Origin: Pseudomonas guangdongensis | GTDB lineage: Bacteria > Pseudomonadota > Gammaproteobacteria > Pseudomonadales > Pseudomonadaceae | Direction: 5' to 3' | NCBI RefSeq assembly: GCF_900105885.1 | Contig: NZ_LT629780.1 | Location: forward strand, 558,001-622,000 | DNA length: 64,000 nt | Part shown: in pieces, positions 19,626-27,133 of the stretch | How the letters are laid out: each line of letters opens with the position of its first letter | How positions within the stretch are numbered: the first letter of the stretch is position 1 | The notes under the pieces: model-generated | What the model was told of the DNA's origin: nothing | Seen by the model: the letters and a program-made list of their open reading frames with translations, nothing else | Databases searched by the model: none | Made by a program: the position numbers and the translations under genes

Positions 19626-20395
19626 GACCGCCCGCCCTCGCCGCTTTCGGCGTCCAGCAGCGCGCCGACCACCGCCGGCAGCTGGCGGCGCTCCAGACAC
19701 CAGCGCGCCAGGCCCAGCGCATCCTGCGCGGCCAGGCTGCCCGGCGCATGCGCACCGACCGGATGCTTGTTGGCCAGCGCCTCGCGCATGGCGGTATCGC
19801 GATGCACGCTCTGCACCAGCAGACGCTGGCCCAGCAGTTGCTGCCAGACCAGCAGCAGGTCGCGCTGCAGCTGGCAGCCGGGATCGTAACGGTTGACCAG
19901 CAGCCACTCCTGCGGGCGCAGCGGCGTCTGGCGCAGCAAGGCATGACAGGCCGGATCGGCCTCCAGCAGGCGGATGCTCAGGTCGCAGGCGCCGATCTGG
20001 GCATGTCCGACCAGGCGCTGCGGCAGGTCGAACAGCACCCAGTCGAAGCTCCGCGCCAGGCTGGCCTGCAGGCTGCGCCACAGCTGCGGCGTGCGCCGCA
20101 GGTGCAGTTCGAGGCGTCCCTGTTCGGCTTCGGAAAGCCGGCCGTAGGGCAGCACATGCAGGTTCGGCAGCACCGACCAGCCCCAGGCCTTCCAGCCTTC
20201 GCCGTCCAGCGTGGCGCGGGCCCAACCGCTGCCGTCGGCCACCGGCTGGTTGCAGTGCAGGCGCAGCAGATTCTCCGGGCACATGTCCACCAGCAGCACC
20301 CGTTCCCCCTGGCTCTGCAGGGCGTGACCGAGCGCGGCCACCACCGAACTGACCCCGACGCCGCCGCGCAGCCCCTGTATGGCAATGCTGATCAT
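19622..20395 (-). CDS. bcsQ1: BcsQ (copy 1): MinD/ParA-like ATPase of the cellulose secretion complex
   Basis: A 257-residue SIMIBI ATPase-like protein. In E. coli BcsQ forms the BcsR-BcsQ-BcsE cytosolic complex that binds the synthase and helps polar localisation. The N-terminal loop is GLRGGVGVSSVVAALG, a Walker-A-like loop that lacks the canonical GK(T/S); E. coli BcsQ has RGGVGTTT here. Other family segments are present (LLVDMCPENLLRLHCN, WVLFDLPQ, LVNRYDPG). It overlaps bcsR1 upstream and bcsA1 downstream by 4 bp each. Confidence 0.92.
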   Translation of the reverse strand: MISIAIQGLRGGVGVSSVVAALGHALQSQGERVLLVDMCPENLLRLHCNQPVADGSGWARATLDGEGWKAWGWSVLPNLHVLPYGRLSEAEQGRLELHLRRTPQLWRSLQASLARSFDWVLFDLPQRLVGHAQIGACDLSIRLLEADPACHALLRQTPLRPQEWLLVNRYDPGCQLQRDLLLVWQQLLGQRLLVQSVHRDTAMREALANKHPVGAHAPGSLAAQDALGLARWCLERRQLPAVVGALLDAESGEGGRS

Positions 20396-20598
20396 GGCTT
20401 CACCTCCGCGGACGTGGCGGCGCGGCGCCGGCGCTCGGCATCCCAGGTCTCCAGCTCGACCAGCAGCGGCCAGCGCTGCAGCGCGCGCAGCATGTCCTCC
20501 TGACGGGAGAAATCCACATAGGCCAGCTCGGGCAGGGCCAGGCGCGCCCGCAGGTTGGCGATATCGTCGTCACGCATCATGGGAACGGGCGTATCCAT
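20392..20598 (-). CDS. bcsR1: BcsR (copy 1): small cellulose-complex assembly protein
   Basis: A 68-residue protein matching BcsR: DDIANLRARLALPELAYVD, then SRQEDMLRALQRWPLLVELE, parallels the E. coli pattern DIVALKQAF...DYADIS...RWPLLAE. BcsR stabilises BcsQ and is required for cellulose secretion. The ATG at 20598 was chosen because GGAGG lies 8 bp upstream; a GTG further up overlaps that ribosome site. It overlaps bcsQ1 by 4 bp (ATGA). Confidence 0.85.
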   Translation of the reverse strand: MDTPVPMMRDDDIANLRARLALPELAYVDFSRQEDMLRALQRWPLLVELETWDAERRRRAATSAEVKP

Positions 20599-20613
20599 CG
20601 CGAGCACCTCCGT

Positions 20614-22257
20614 TCACGGCTTGTTCGGCGGATAGGGCAACCATTCGCTGCGCTCCTTGATGCGCACGTAGGTCGCCCCCTGGTAGTCGAGCACCACGGT
20701 GCCGGAGTTCTCCGACACCATCGGCGTCTGCGGCAAATCGGCGAGCAGCGCGCCCCAGTCGAAGCCCTGCTCGCCCTGCGCGGTGCCGGCATACAGCCGC
20801 GCCACCAGCTCGGAGAGCGCCAGGTAGCTGCTCGGCTCAGCGACGTGCAGCGGCTCGCTGCGCTCGATGCCGGGCATGTTGATCAGCTTGAGCGCCACCG
20901 GCACATGGGTGATCGCCGGGGTGGGGATCTCGCGCATGCCGGCGATCTGCATCCGGTCGCCATCGAGGGAGGCGCCGTGCTCGGGCACCAGCGCCAGCAG
21001 CACCGGCCGGCCGCTGGCCTGCAACTGCTCGACGAAGGCGTTCAGGTCGTCGAGCAGCACCTGTGCGCGGCTGTGGTAGTCGGCGCTGCGGGTGCGTCCG
21101 TCGGGCAGGCGCTGGCGGTTGCCGTCGTGCAGGGTGATGCTGTTGTAGAACAGCGCCACGCGCGCCTCGCCGCCGGCCTGGCGCTGCTGCCACCAGCGAC
21201 CGAGCACCTCGCGGTCGCGCCAGATCGGCGAGCCGTCGAAACCGACCAGGTCGTGGCGCAGCTGGCCCAGCTCGACCAGCGGCGCCGGCAGGCGGCCTTC
21301 GTTGCGCACCTCCTGCAGGAAGCCGTCGAAACGGCCGTCGTGGTTGAGCAGCAGGCTGCCGGCAAAGCCCAGCCGCGCCAGGTTGTCGAACAGCAGGCAC
21401 TGGTTGTCGGGCGTCTCGTACAGGCCGGCGTGGGCACTCTGCCCGCAACTGGCGCGCAGCAGGCGGATCGCCGCCGGGCCGCTGTAGGCGGTGGCCGAAT
21501 TGAAGCGGTCGAACACCACATCCATGCGCCGCCACAGCGGGTGGTCGCGCAGGCTGGTGGCGTCCAGGTCGCTCCAGGCCAGCGAACAGATGTTCACCAC
21601 CAGCAGGTCGAAGGCCGGCGCCGCGGCCGATGGCTCGGCGGGGAAGGCGGTGCGCCGGGCCTGTTCGTCGCGATAGAAGCGTTCCAGATAGGCGTTCAGC
21701 GCGGCGCTGCTGGCCGGGCCTTCGGGCTGGGCGACGGGCGCGGCGCCGGCGCTGCTCGCCTGTCCCTGCAGCGGCGCGGCGGGCGGCGCCAGCTCCGGCA
21801 CGCCTTGCGCCACTGCCAGCCAGAGCAGGCCGGCCACGCTGAGGGTGGTCAGGCGCAGCCAGGGCGCCAGCAGGCGGTAGGCGACCAGCAGCACCAGGCA
21901 GGCGCCGAGCAGGTGCCAGTCGAGGGTGCGACCGGCCAGTTCCAGCAGGTAGTCGCCGGACAGCTGCAGCACCTCCGGGCGCTCCAGCAGGCGGCTGAAC
22001 GGCGGCAGCCAGGTGTCCTGGTAAAGCAGCGCCACGGCCACCGGCAGGGCCAACAGGTTGCGCAGCCAGCACGCCCAGGCCGACTGCAGCGGCACCAGCA
22101 GCACCGCGGCGAACACCAGGTTGGGCAGCACCTGGAAATTGAGCAGCCCCTGCCAGAGCAGCAGGAACTTGAGCAGGAAATAGAAGTTCCACACCCCCAG
22201 CTCGGGCCAGCGGCTGGCCTCCTGGGCGGGCAGGACGAGGGGTTCGGCGCTGCTCAT
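20614..22257 (-). CDS. bcsG1: BcsG (copy 1): cellulose phosphoethanolamine transferase
   Basis: A 547-residue inner-membrane enzyme: N-terminal transmembrane bundle (about 20-150) and a periplasmic alkaline-phosphatase-fold catalytic domain. BcsG transfers phosphoethanolamine from phospholipid to cellulose. The predicted zinc ligand C224 (NICSLAWSD) and nucleophile S259 (SATAYSG) are spaced exactly as C243/S278 in E. coli BcsG. PEHGASLDGDRM supplies further metal ligands. GAGGAGG precedes the start. It heads the reduced operon, which has no bcsE or bcsF of its own. Confidence 0.93.
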   Translation of the reverse strand: MSSAEPLVLPAQEASRWPELGVWNFYFLLKFLLLWQGLLNFQVLPNLVFAAVLLVPLQSAWACWLRNLLALPVAVALLYQDTWLPPFSRLLERPEVLQLSGDYLLELAGRTLDWHLLGACLVLLVAYRLLAPWLRLTTLSVAGLLWLAVAQGVPELAPPAAPLQGQASSAGAAPVAQPEGPASSAALNAYLERFYRDEQARRTAFPAEPSAAAPAFDLLVVNICSLAWSDLDATSLRDHPLWRRMDVVFDRFNSATAYSGPAAIRLLRASCGQSAHAGLYETPDNQCLLFDNLARLGFAGSLLLNHDGRFDGFLQEVRNEGRLPAPLVELGQLRHDLVGFDGSPIWRDREVLGRWWQQRQAGGEARVALFYNSITLHDGNRQRLPDGRTRSADYHSRAQVLLDDLNAFVEQLQASGRPVLLALVPEHGASLDGDRMQIAGMREIPTPAITHVPVALKLINMPGIERSEPLHVAEPSSYLALSELVARLYAGTAQGEQGFDWGALLADLPQTPMVSENSGTVVLDYQGATYVRIKERSEWLPYPPNKP

Positions 22258-22403
22258 GGCCGCCCTCCTCGCCGGCAGCGCCGCCCGTATCCGGCGGACC
22301 GGACGGGCGGGCTGACAGGGCGGATCGCGGATCGTGCGGCAGAGCCTGTGGCATTCGCAGAAGGCGCAATGCACGGGCGCCAGACAGGTGCTGGATGACT
22401 CAT
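22254..22403 (-). CDS. Possible 49-residue leader ORF before bcsG1
   Basis: An ATG at 22403, preceded by a very strong purine tract (GAGGGGGG), opens a 49-codon frame. Its TGA overlaps the bcsG1 ATG (ATGA), the coupling used throughout these operons. The product is Arg/Pro/Ser-rich with four Cys, not membrane-like, and does not resemble BcsF. Codon use is less GC3-rich than in the neighbours. It may be a leader, a decayed gene, or chance. Confidence 0.25.
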   Translation of the reverse strand: MSHPAPVWRPCIAPSANATGSAARSAIRPVSPPVRSAGYGRRCRRGGRP

Positions 22404-22541
22404 AAGTCCCCCCTCGTACACGGTCCGGCGGGCGCGGCAACGGCCCGGGCCACCCGACAGCCGGCATTTTTTTCCGTTACTGTCAAGGTAGCCCATGGCC
22501 ACAGTGTTGCAGGGGAGAAACAGGTTTTTTTCCGGCGGCCC

Positions 22542-25500
22542 TTACTTGAACTCGCTGTAGGGCGTCAGGCTGTCGCCGCCGAGGGGCAGCGCGCCCTGCC
22601 ACGGCTCGAACAGGTAGCGCAGGTAGAGCTGGGCGTAGCTGGGCGCGTAGTCCTCGCTCTGCTGCCAGGTGAAGCCGCCGCCCAGGACCCAGTGATCGCT
22701 CAGGCGCCGCTCGGCCAGCGCGCTGAGCCGGTAGCCGACCGCGCCGCCGCTGGTCCCGGTGCGCTGGTTGAAGTCCGGGGCGAGGGCGCCGGCCTCGGCC
22801 AGCGGTCCGGCAATCAGCGCGTCGAGCGGATAGATCGCGCTGTCCTCGGTGGTCGCCCAGGACCAGCCCAGCGAGCCTTCCAGCAGCAGCGACCAGTCGG
22901 CGTTGCGCCAGGCGTAGCTGACCGGCACGCCCAGCGAACTGTAGCGCTGCGGGCTGTAGTAGCCGCCCTGGCCGAGGCTGTAGCCGCCCAGATCCTTGGC
23001 GTAGCGCCAGTGCATGACGGTCAGGCCGGTGCGCAGGCGCTGGTCGGCGCGCTCGATCAGCCGGTAGTAATAGCCGGCCATCAGCCGCGTGCGCTGGTTG
23101 TCGGCGACGTTCTCGCCGCGCAGCCAGTGCTGGCCGAGGTCGGCCCAGATCCCGTGGTCGCCGCCCTGGTCGTAGCTCAGGCCGAGGCTGGCGCCGTTGG
23201 CGGTGACCCCGCCCCAGCGGATGCCGGTGCGCGGGTCGACCGCGCCGGCGTAGGACAGCAGCGAGTTGGACAGCGCGCGACGCGAGGCGGTCAGCGTCCA
23301 GCCGAGGCCGGCGGCGTCCCAGGCGTAGCTGACCCCGCCCAGCCAGTTGCCGATCTCGAAGCCCTGCGGCGAGCGGCCTAGGTCGAAGCTCCAGGCGCCG
23401 CCTTGCCAGCCCAGCGCGAAGGCCGTGCCGCGCGCCTGCTGGGCGGTCGAGACGCAGCCGGCCAGCCCCGGGAAGGCGCAGCTGCCGAAGTCCTCGCGGT
23501 GCAGGCCGTCGGCGTCGGTGTCGAAGCGCCCGGCGTCCATGTTCACCTCGTCGAGGCGCAGCCAGCCGCGCCCGCCGGCCAGCGGCAGGTCGAGCTGGAC
23601 CATGGTGGTGTCCTGCTTGACGTCGGACAGCCCGGGGGTGACGTCGTCGTTGCGCCAGGCGTGGTCGTGCTGCACGCGCACGGTGGGGTTCTCGCGCTGG
23701 TAGAGCGCCTCGGTCTCGGCGCGCAGGCTGCGGGCGAGCCAGTCGTCGTCGTCGCGCGGGCGGCTGGCGCGGGTCAGCGCGCGGTCGTCGCGCGGCGCGA
23801 CGGCCTGCGGGGCCAGCTCGCCGGCATCGCGCAGGGCGCCGGCATAGAGGTCGAGCGCCTGCTGCGGCGCCGTGGCGCTGTGCAGGCGAGCGGCGTCGCG
23901 CAGCAGCAGCGGATCGCTGTCGCCGCCCTCGGCCAGCAGTTGCTCGATGCGCGTGCGTGCCTGGCCCAGATCGCCCAGCGCCATCCAGGCGCCGGCCACC
24001 CGGCGGCGCAGGTTGCGCTGCTCGGCGGGAAACTCCGCCAGCCCCTGCAGGGTGGCCCGCGCCGGCGCTGCACGGCCCAGCGCCAGCAGGCTCTCCACCT
24101 CGCCCAGACGGGCCTCGGCGGACTCGGCCTGGGCGGCGTCAATGCGCTGCAGATAGGCGAGCGCCTGTTCGTGAGCGCCGCGCGCCTGGGCCCAGCCGGC
24201 CAGACGCAGCAGGTCCTCGGCGGGCAGGCTCGGCTGGCCTTCGAGCAGGGCGATGGCCGCCGGCTCCTGGCCGGCCGCGCGCAGCGCCTCGGCGCGGTTC
24301 AGCAACTGGCGGCGCTGCAGACGCTCGGCCAGCGCACGGGTGTCGGCGTTCCATTCGGCGACCGGGATCGCCCGCAGGCTGTCCAGCGCCGGGGCGTCGC
24401 GCTCGGCGCCGGACAGATACAGGGCATGGGCGTAGCGCGCCGGCTGGCTGGCGCCCTGGCGGCCGAGCAGGTCGGCGAACAGCGCATCGCCCTCGGCGCG
24501 GCGGCCCAGCTCGGCCAGGCGCCCGGCCAGCCGGTAGGTCAGCCAGGGATCGTCGGGGGTCAGCTGGCGCGCCTGCTGCAACAGACGCGCTTCGCCGGGG
24601 CCGTCGCCGGCCTGCAGCGCGGCATCGGCCTGCTGCAGCAGCGCCGCCACCCGCAGGTCGCGCAACTGGGCGGCGAACAGCTGCCGGCTCGGCGGCGGCA
24701 GGCTTTCCAGGAAGGCGGTGGCGCGCTGGTTGGACTGCGCCTGATAGAGGCGCAGCAGACCGCGCAGCACCCGCTCGTCGGCCGGCGCCAGGCGGCGCGC
24801 CTGCAGCAGCAGGCGCTCGGCCTCGGCGCTGCGTCCGGCGCCGGCCTCCAGCGCCGCCAGGCCGACCCAGGCGGCCGGCTCGGCGGGCTGCTTCTGCCGG
24901 GCGCGGGCGTAGAGCTGGCGGGCCTTGTCGAGCTGGCCGGCCTGCTCGGCCTGTTCGGCCTGTTCCAGCCATACCCAGTAGCGCGAGGCTTCCTGCAGTT
25001 CGTACCACTTGCTGATCAGGTCGGTGTTCTGTTCCAGGCGCTGCGCCGCGGCAAACGCGTTCAGCGCCTCGGCATGGCGGCCCAGGCGCATCAGCGCCAG
25101 GCCCAGGGTGCCCTGTACGCCGGGCTCGTCGGGCAGGCGCCGCTTCGCGCGCTGCAGCTCGACCTCGGCGGCGGCGGTCTGGCCGCCGTCGAGCAGCGTC
25201 TGGCCACGCAGGAAGGCCTGCCAGGCCGGGTCGCGCAGGCGGCGGCGGTCGCGGTCGAGGTTGTCGCGGGCCTCGCCGATCAGCGTGGTGTGCGGGTAGC
25301 GCGCGACGAAAGCCTCCCAGGCCGTGGCGCTGCGCGGGTGCAGCGGCTGTTCGCTGAGGTACTGGAACTCGCGCTGCGCGGCGGCCTGGCCGGCCTGGGC
25401 GTCGCCGCCCAGCTCGTGGAGCAGGGCCAGCGCCGGCTGCGGGCGCTCCTCGGCGAACAGCATGTCGGCCAGCGCCAGACGCACCCCGGCGTGCCCCGGA

Positions 25501-26033
25501 TAGCGCCGCGCCAGCTCCTCCAGATTGGCGATGGCGGTCGGCCGCTGGCCGTCCACCCGGCTGCGCAGGCGCCAGTATTCCAACGCCAGGTCGAGGCTCG
25601 GCAACTGGCCTTCGAGCACCTGCTCGTAGTCGCGCAGGGCGTCGGGAATCGACTGCTCGGCGCGCGCGCGCGCCTCCAGCAGGCGCTGGCGGCCGGCGGG
25701 CAACGCCACCTTGAGCAGCACGCGGGTCTGGCGCAGCAGCACCGAGTCCGGCGCGGCCCGCTGCAGGCGGTTGAGCAGTTGGCCGGCGCGGCGCAGCTCG
25801 TCGCGGCGGATCGCCAGCCGCGCCTCGGCGGCCAGCGCCTCGGGGCTTTCCGGGTCGAGCTGCTGCAGGCGGGCCAGCGCGCTGTCGACCAGATCGTCGC
25901 GGCCCAGCGCCTCGCCGAGCAGCAGCTGCTCGACCAGACGCTCGCGCTGCGGGTTGCCGAGCGGCGCCACCTGGGCGAGGGCCAGCCCCGGCAGCAGGCT
26001 GCAGAGCAGGAGGATGCCTTTCAGTTTTTGCAT
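22542..26033 (-). CDS. bcsC2: BcsC (copy 2): outer-membrane cellulose export porin with TPR scaffold
   Basis: An 1163-residue paralogue of BcsC1: signal peptide (1-20), TPR solenoid, and a C-terminal barrel ending YLRYLFEPWQG. The barrel is strikingly similar to copy 1 at protein and, in stretches, at DNA level (for example around 23170-23240 versus 11838-11905), while the N-terminal TPRs differ. The start at 26033 overlaps the end of bcsZ by 13 bp. It is the last gene of the complete operon; 284 bp separate it from bcsG1, enough for a second promoter. Confidence 0.95.
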   Translation of the reverse strand: MQKLKGILLLCSLLPGLALAQVAPLGNPQRERLVEQLLLGEALGRDDLVDSALARLQQLDPESPEALAAEARLAIRRDELRRAGQLLNRLQRAAPDSVLLRQTRVLLKVALPAGRQRLLEARARAEQSIPDALRDYEQVLEGQLPSLDLALEYWRLRSRVDGQRPTAIANLEELARRYPGHAGVRLALADMLFAEERPQPALALLHELGGDAQAGQAAAQREFQYLSEQPLHPRSATAWEAFVARYPHTTLIGEARDNLDRDRRRLRDPAWQAFLRGQTLLDGGQTAAAEVELQRAKRRLPDEPGVQGTLGLALMRLGRHAEALNAFAAAQRLEQNTDLISKWYELQEASRYWVWLEQAEQAEQAGQLDKARQLYARARQKQPAEPAAWVGLAALEAGAGRSAEAERLLLQARRLAPADERVLRGLLRLYQAQSNQRATAFLESLPPPSRQLFAAQLRDLRVAALLQQADAALQAGDGPGEARLLQQARQLTPDDPWLTYRLAGRLAELGRRAEGDALFADLLGRQGASQPARYAHALYLSGAERDAPALDSLRAIPVAEWNADTRALAERLQRRQLLNRAEALRAAGQEPAAIALLEGQPSLPAEDLLRLAGWAQARGAHEQALAYLQRIDAAQAESAEARLGEVESLLALGRAAPARATLQGLAEFPAEQRNLRRRVAGAWMALGDLGQARTRIEQLLAEGGDSDPLLLRDAARLHSATAPQQALDLYAGALRDAGELAPQAVAPRDDRALTRASRPRDDDDWLARSLRAETEALYQRENPTVRVQHDHAWRNDDVTPGLSDVKQDTTMVQLDLPLAGGRGWLRLDEVNMDAGRFDTDADGLHREDFGSCAFPGLAGCVSTAQQARGTAFALGWQGGAWSFDLGRSPQGFEIGNWLGGVSYAWDAAGLGWTLTASRRALSNSLLSYAGAVDPRTGIRWGGVTANGASLGLSYDQGGDHGIWADLGQHWLRGENVADNQRTRLMAGYYYRLIERADQRLRTGLTVMHWRYAKDLGGYSLGQGGYYSPQRYSSLGVPVSYAWRNADWSLLLEGSLGWSWATTEDSAIYPLDALIAGPLAEAGALAPDFNQRTGTSGGAVGYRLSALAERRLSDHWVLGGGFTWQQSEDYAPSYAQLYLRYLFEPWQGALPLGGDSLTPYSEFK

Positions 26034-27130
26034 GGTGCGGTCTGCCAGGCCGGCAGCAGCCGGCCATCCTTGTCGAAACGGTAGAAGCCCTGGTCCCAGC
26101 CCTCGCCGTAGAGGGCCAGCACGCGGTTGTAGTAGGCGTCGTCGGCCAGCGGCTCGGCTTTGAGCCGCGCGCGCTGCGCGGCCAGCGCCGGCGGGTCGAG
26201 GGCGGCGAGCAGCGGCAGCAGCGCGGCGGAGAAGCCCGGCGGCCCGCCGCCTTCGGCGCTGCCGCGGGCCGCGTCGATGCGCTCGGGCGGCCGGCCGCGC
26301 TCGGCGGTGAGCCGCGCCATGGGCGCGAAGTGCTGCTGCAGGGCGGCGCGTTCGGCGGCGTCGGGCGCCAGCATGCCCAGCCACAGGTAGACGCGGATGG
26401 CGTCGTAGTCGCCCTCCTCGCCATGCTCGGGGTCGGCGGCGGGCTGGCCGTCGCGGCGCCACAGCAGCCAGTCAGGGGCCAGCCCGCGGGGCGCGCTCGC
26501 CAGCAGCAGGCGGCGGCTGGCGCTGGCCAGGTCGGCCCACACCGGCGCCTCCAGGGCGAAGCGGTCGAGCAGCTGCGGCGGCAGGTAGCTGGGGTTGAGC
26601 CGCCAGCCGGCTTCCGACTCGAAGCCGATGTCGCCCGGCAGCAGCATCAGGCCGAGCTGCGGCATCGGCCGCAGGGTCTGCGCGGCGCTGCGCCAGAGCA
26701 GCGCCAGGCCCTGCCGGCGGTACTCCGGCACCTGCCACAGGCGGCCGGCTTCGAGCAGGCTGTAGGCGATCCACAGGTCGGAGTCGCTGGCGTTGTTGGC
26801 ATCCAGCACCGCCCAGCGGCCGTCGTCGTGGCGGCCCCACAGCCAGGCCGGCAGGCGGCGTTCGAGATCGCCGCCGGCGAGGTTGTCGACGGTCCAGCGC
26901 AGCAGCAGCGCGAAGCTCGCCCGGTCGTTGCCGACCAGGGCGAAGAACAGCCCGTAGGACTGGCCTTCGGAGGTGGTGATCAGGCGCGGCGAGGACGGGT
27001 CGATCACCCGTCCGTCGTCACTCACCAGGTGCTGGCGGAAGCTCTCCCAGGCCGGCCAGGCGCAGGTCGCCGCCCAGCCCGGCAGGGGCAGGCCGAGGCA
27101 GCACAGGCACAACAGCAAGGCTCGCCACAT
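26021..27130 (-). CDS. bcsZ: BcsZ: periplasmic endo-1,4-beta-glucanase (GH8)
   Basis: A 369-residue secreted cellulase with a signal peptide (about 1-20). The catalytic acid E55 (TTSEGQSYGLFFAL) and base D243 (GDYDAIRVYLW) fall at the same positions as in E. coli BcsZ. The enzyme trims or edits nascent cellulose in the periplasm and is needed for full output in many species. It sits between bcsB2 (3-bp gap) and bcsC2 (13-bp overlap). Only the complete operon has it, so it may serve both synthases. Confidence 0.95.
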   Translation of the reverse strand: MWRALLLCLCCLGLPLPGWAATCAWPAWESFRQHLVSDDGRVIDPSSPRLITTSEGQSYGLFFALVGNDRASFALLLRWTVDNLAGGDLERRLPAWLWGRHDDGRWAVLDANNASDSDLWIAYSLLEAGRLWQVPEYRRQGLALLWRSAAQTLRPMPQLGLMLLPGDIGFESEAGWRLNPSYLPPQLLDRFALEAPVWADLASASRRLLLASAPRGLAPDWLLWRRDGQPAADPEHGEEGDYDAIRVYLWLGMLAPDAAERAALQQHFAPMARLTAERGRPPERIDAARGSAEGGGPPGFSAALLPLLAALDPPALAAQRARLKAEPLADDAYYNRVLALYGEGWDQGFYRFDKDGRLLPAWQTAPCKN

Positions 27131-27133
27131 GAT

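Noticed and set aside
17109..19889. Plus-strand open frame opposite bcsA1
   Set aside because: Shadow of the synthase gene on the other strand; no family motifs and no ribosome site.
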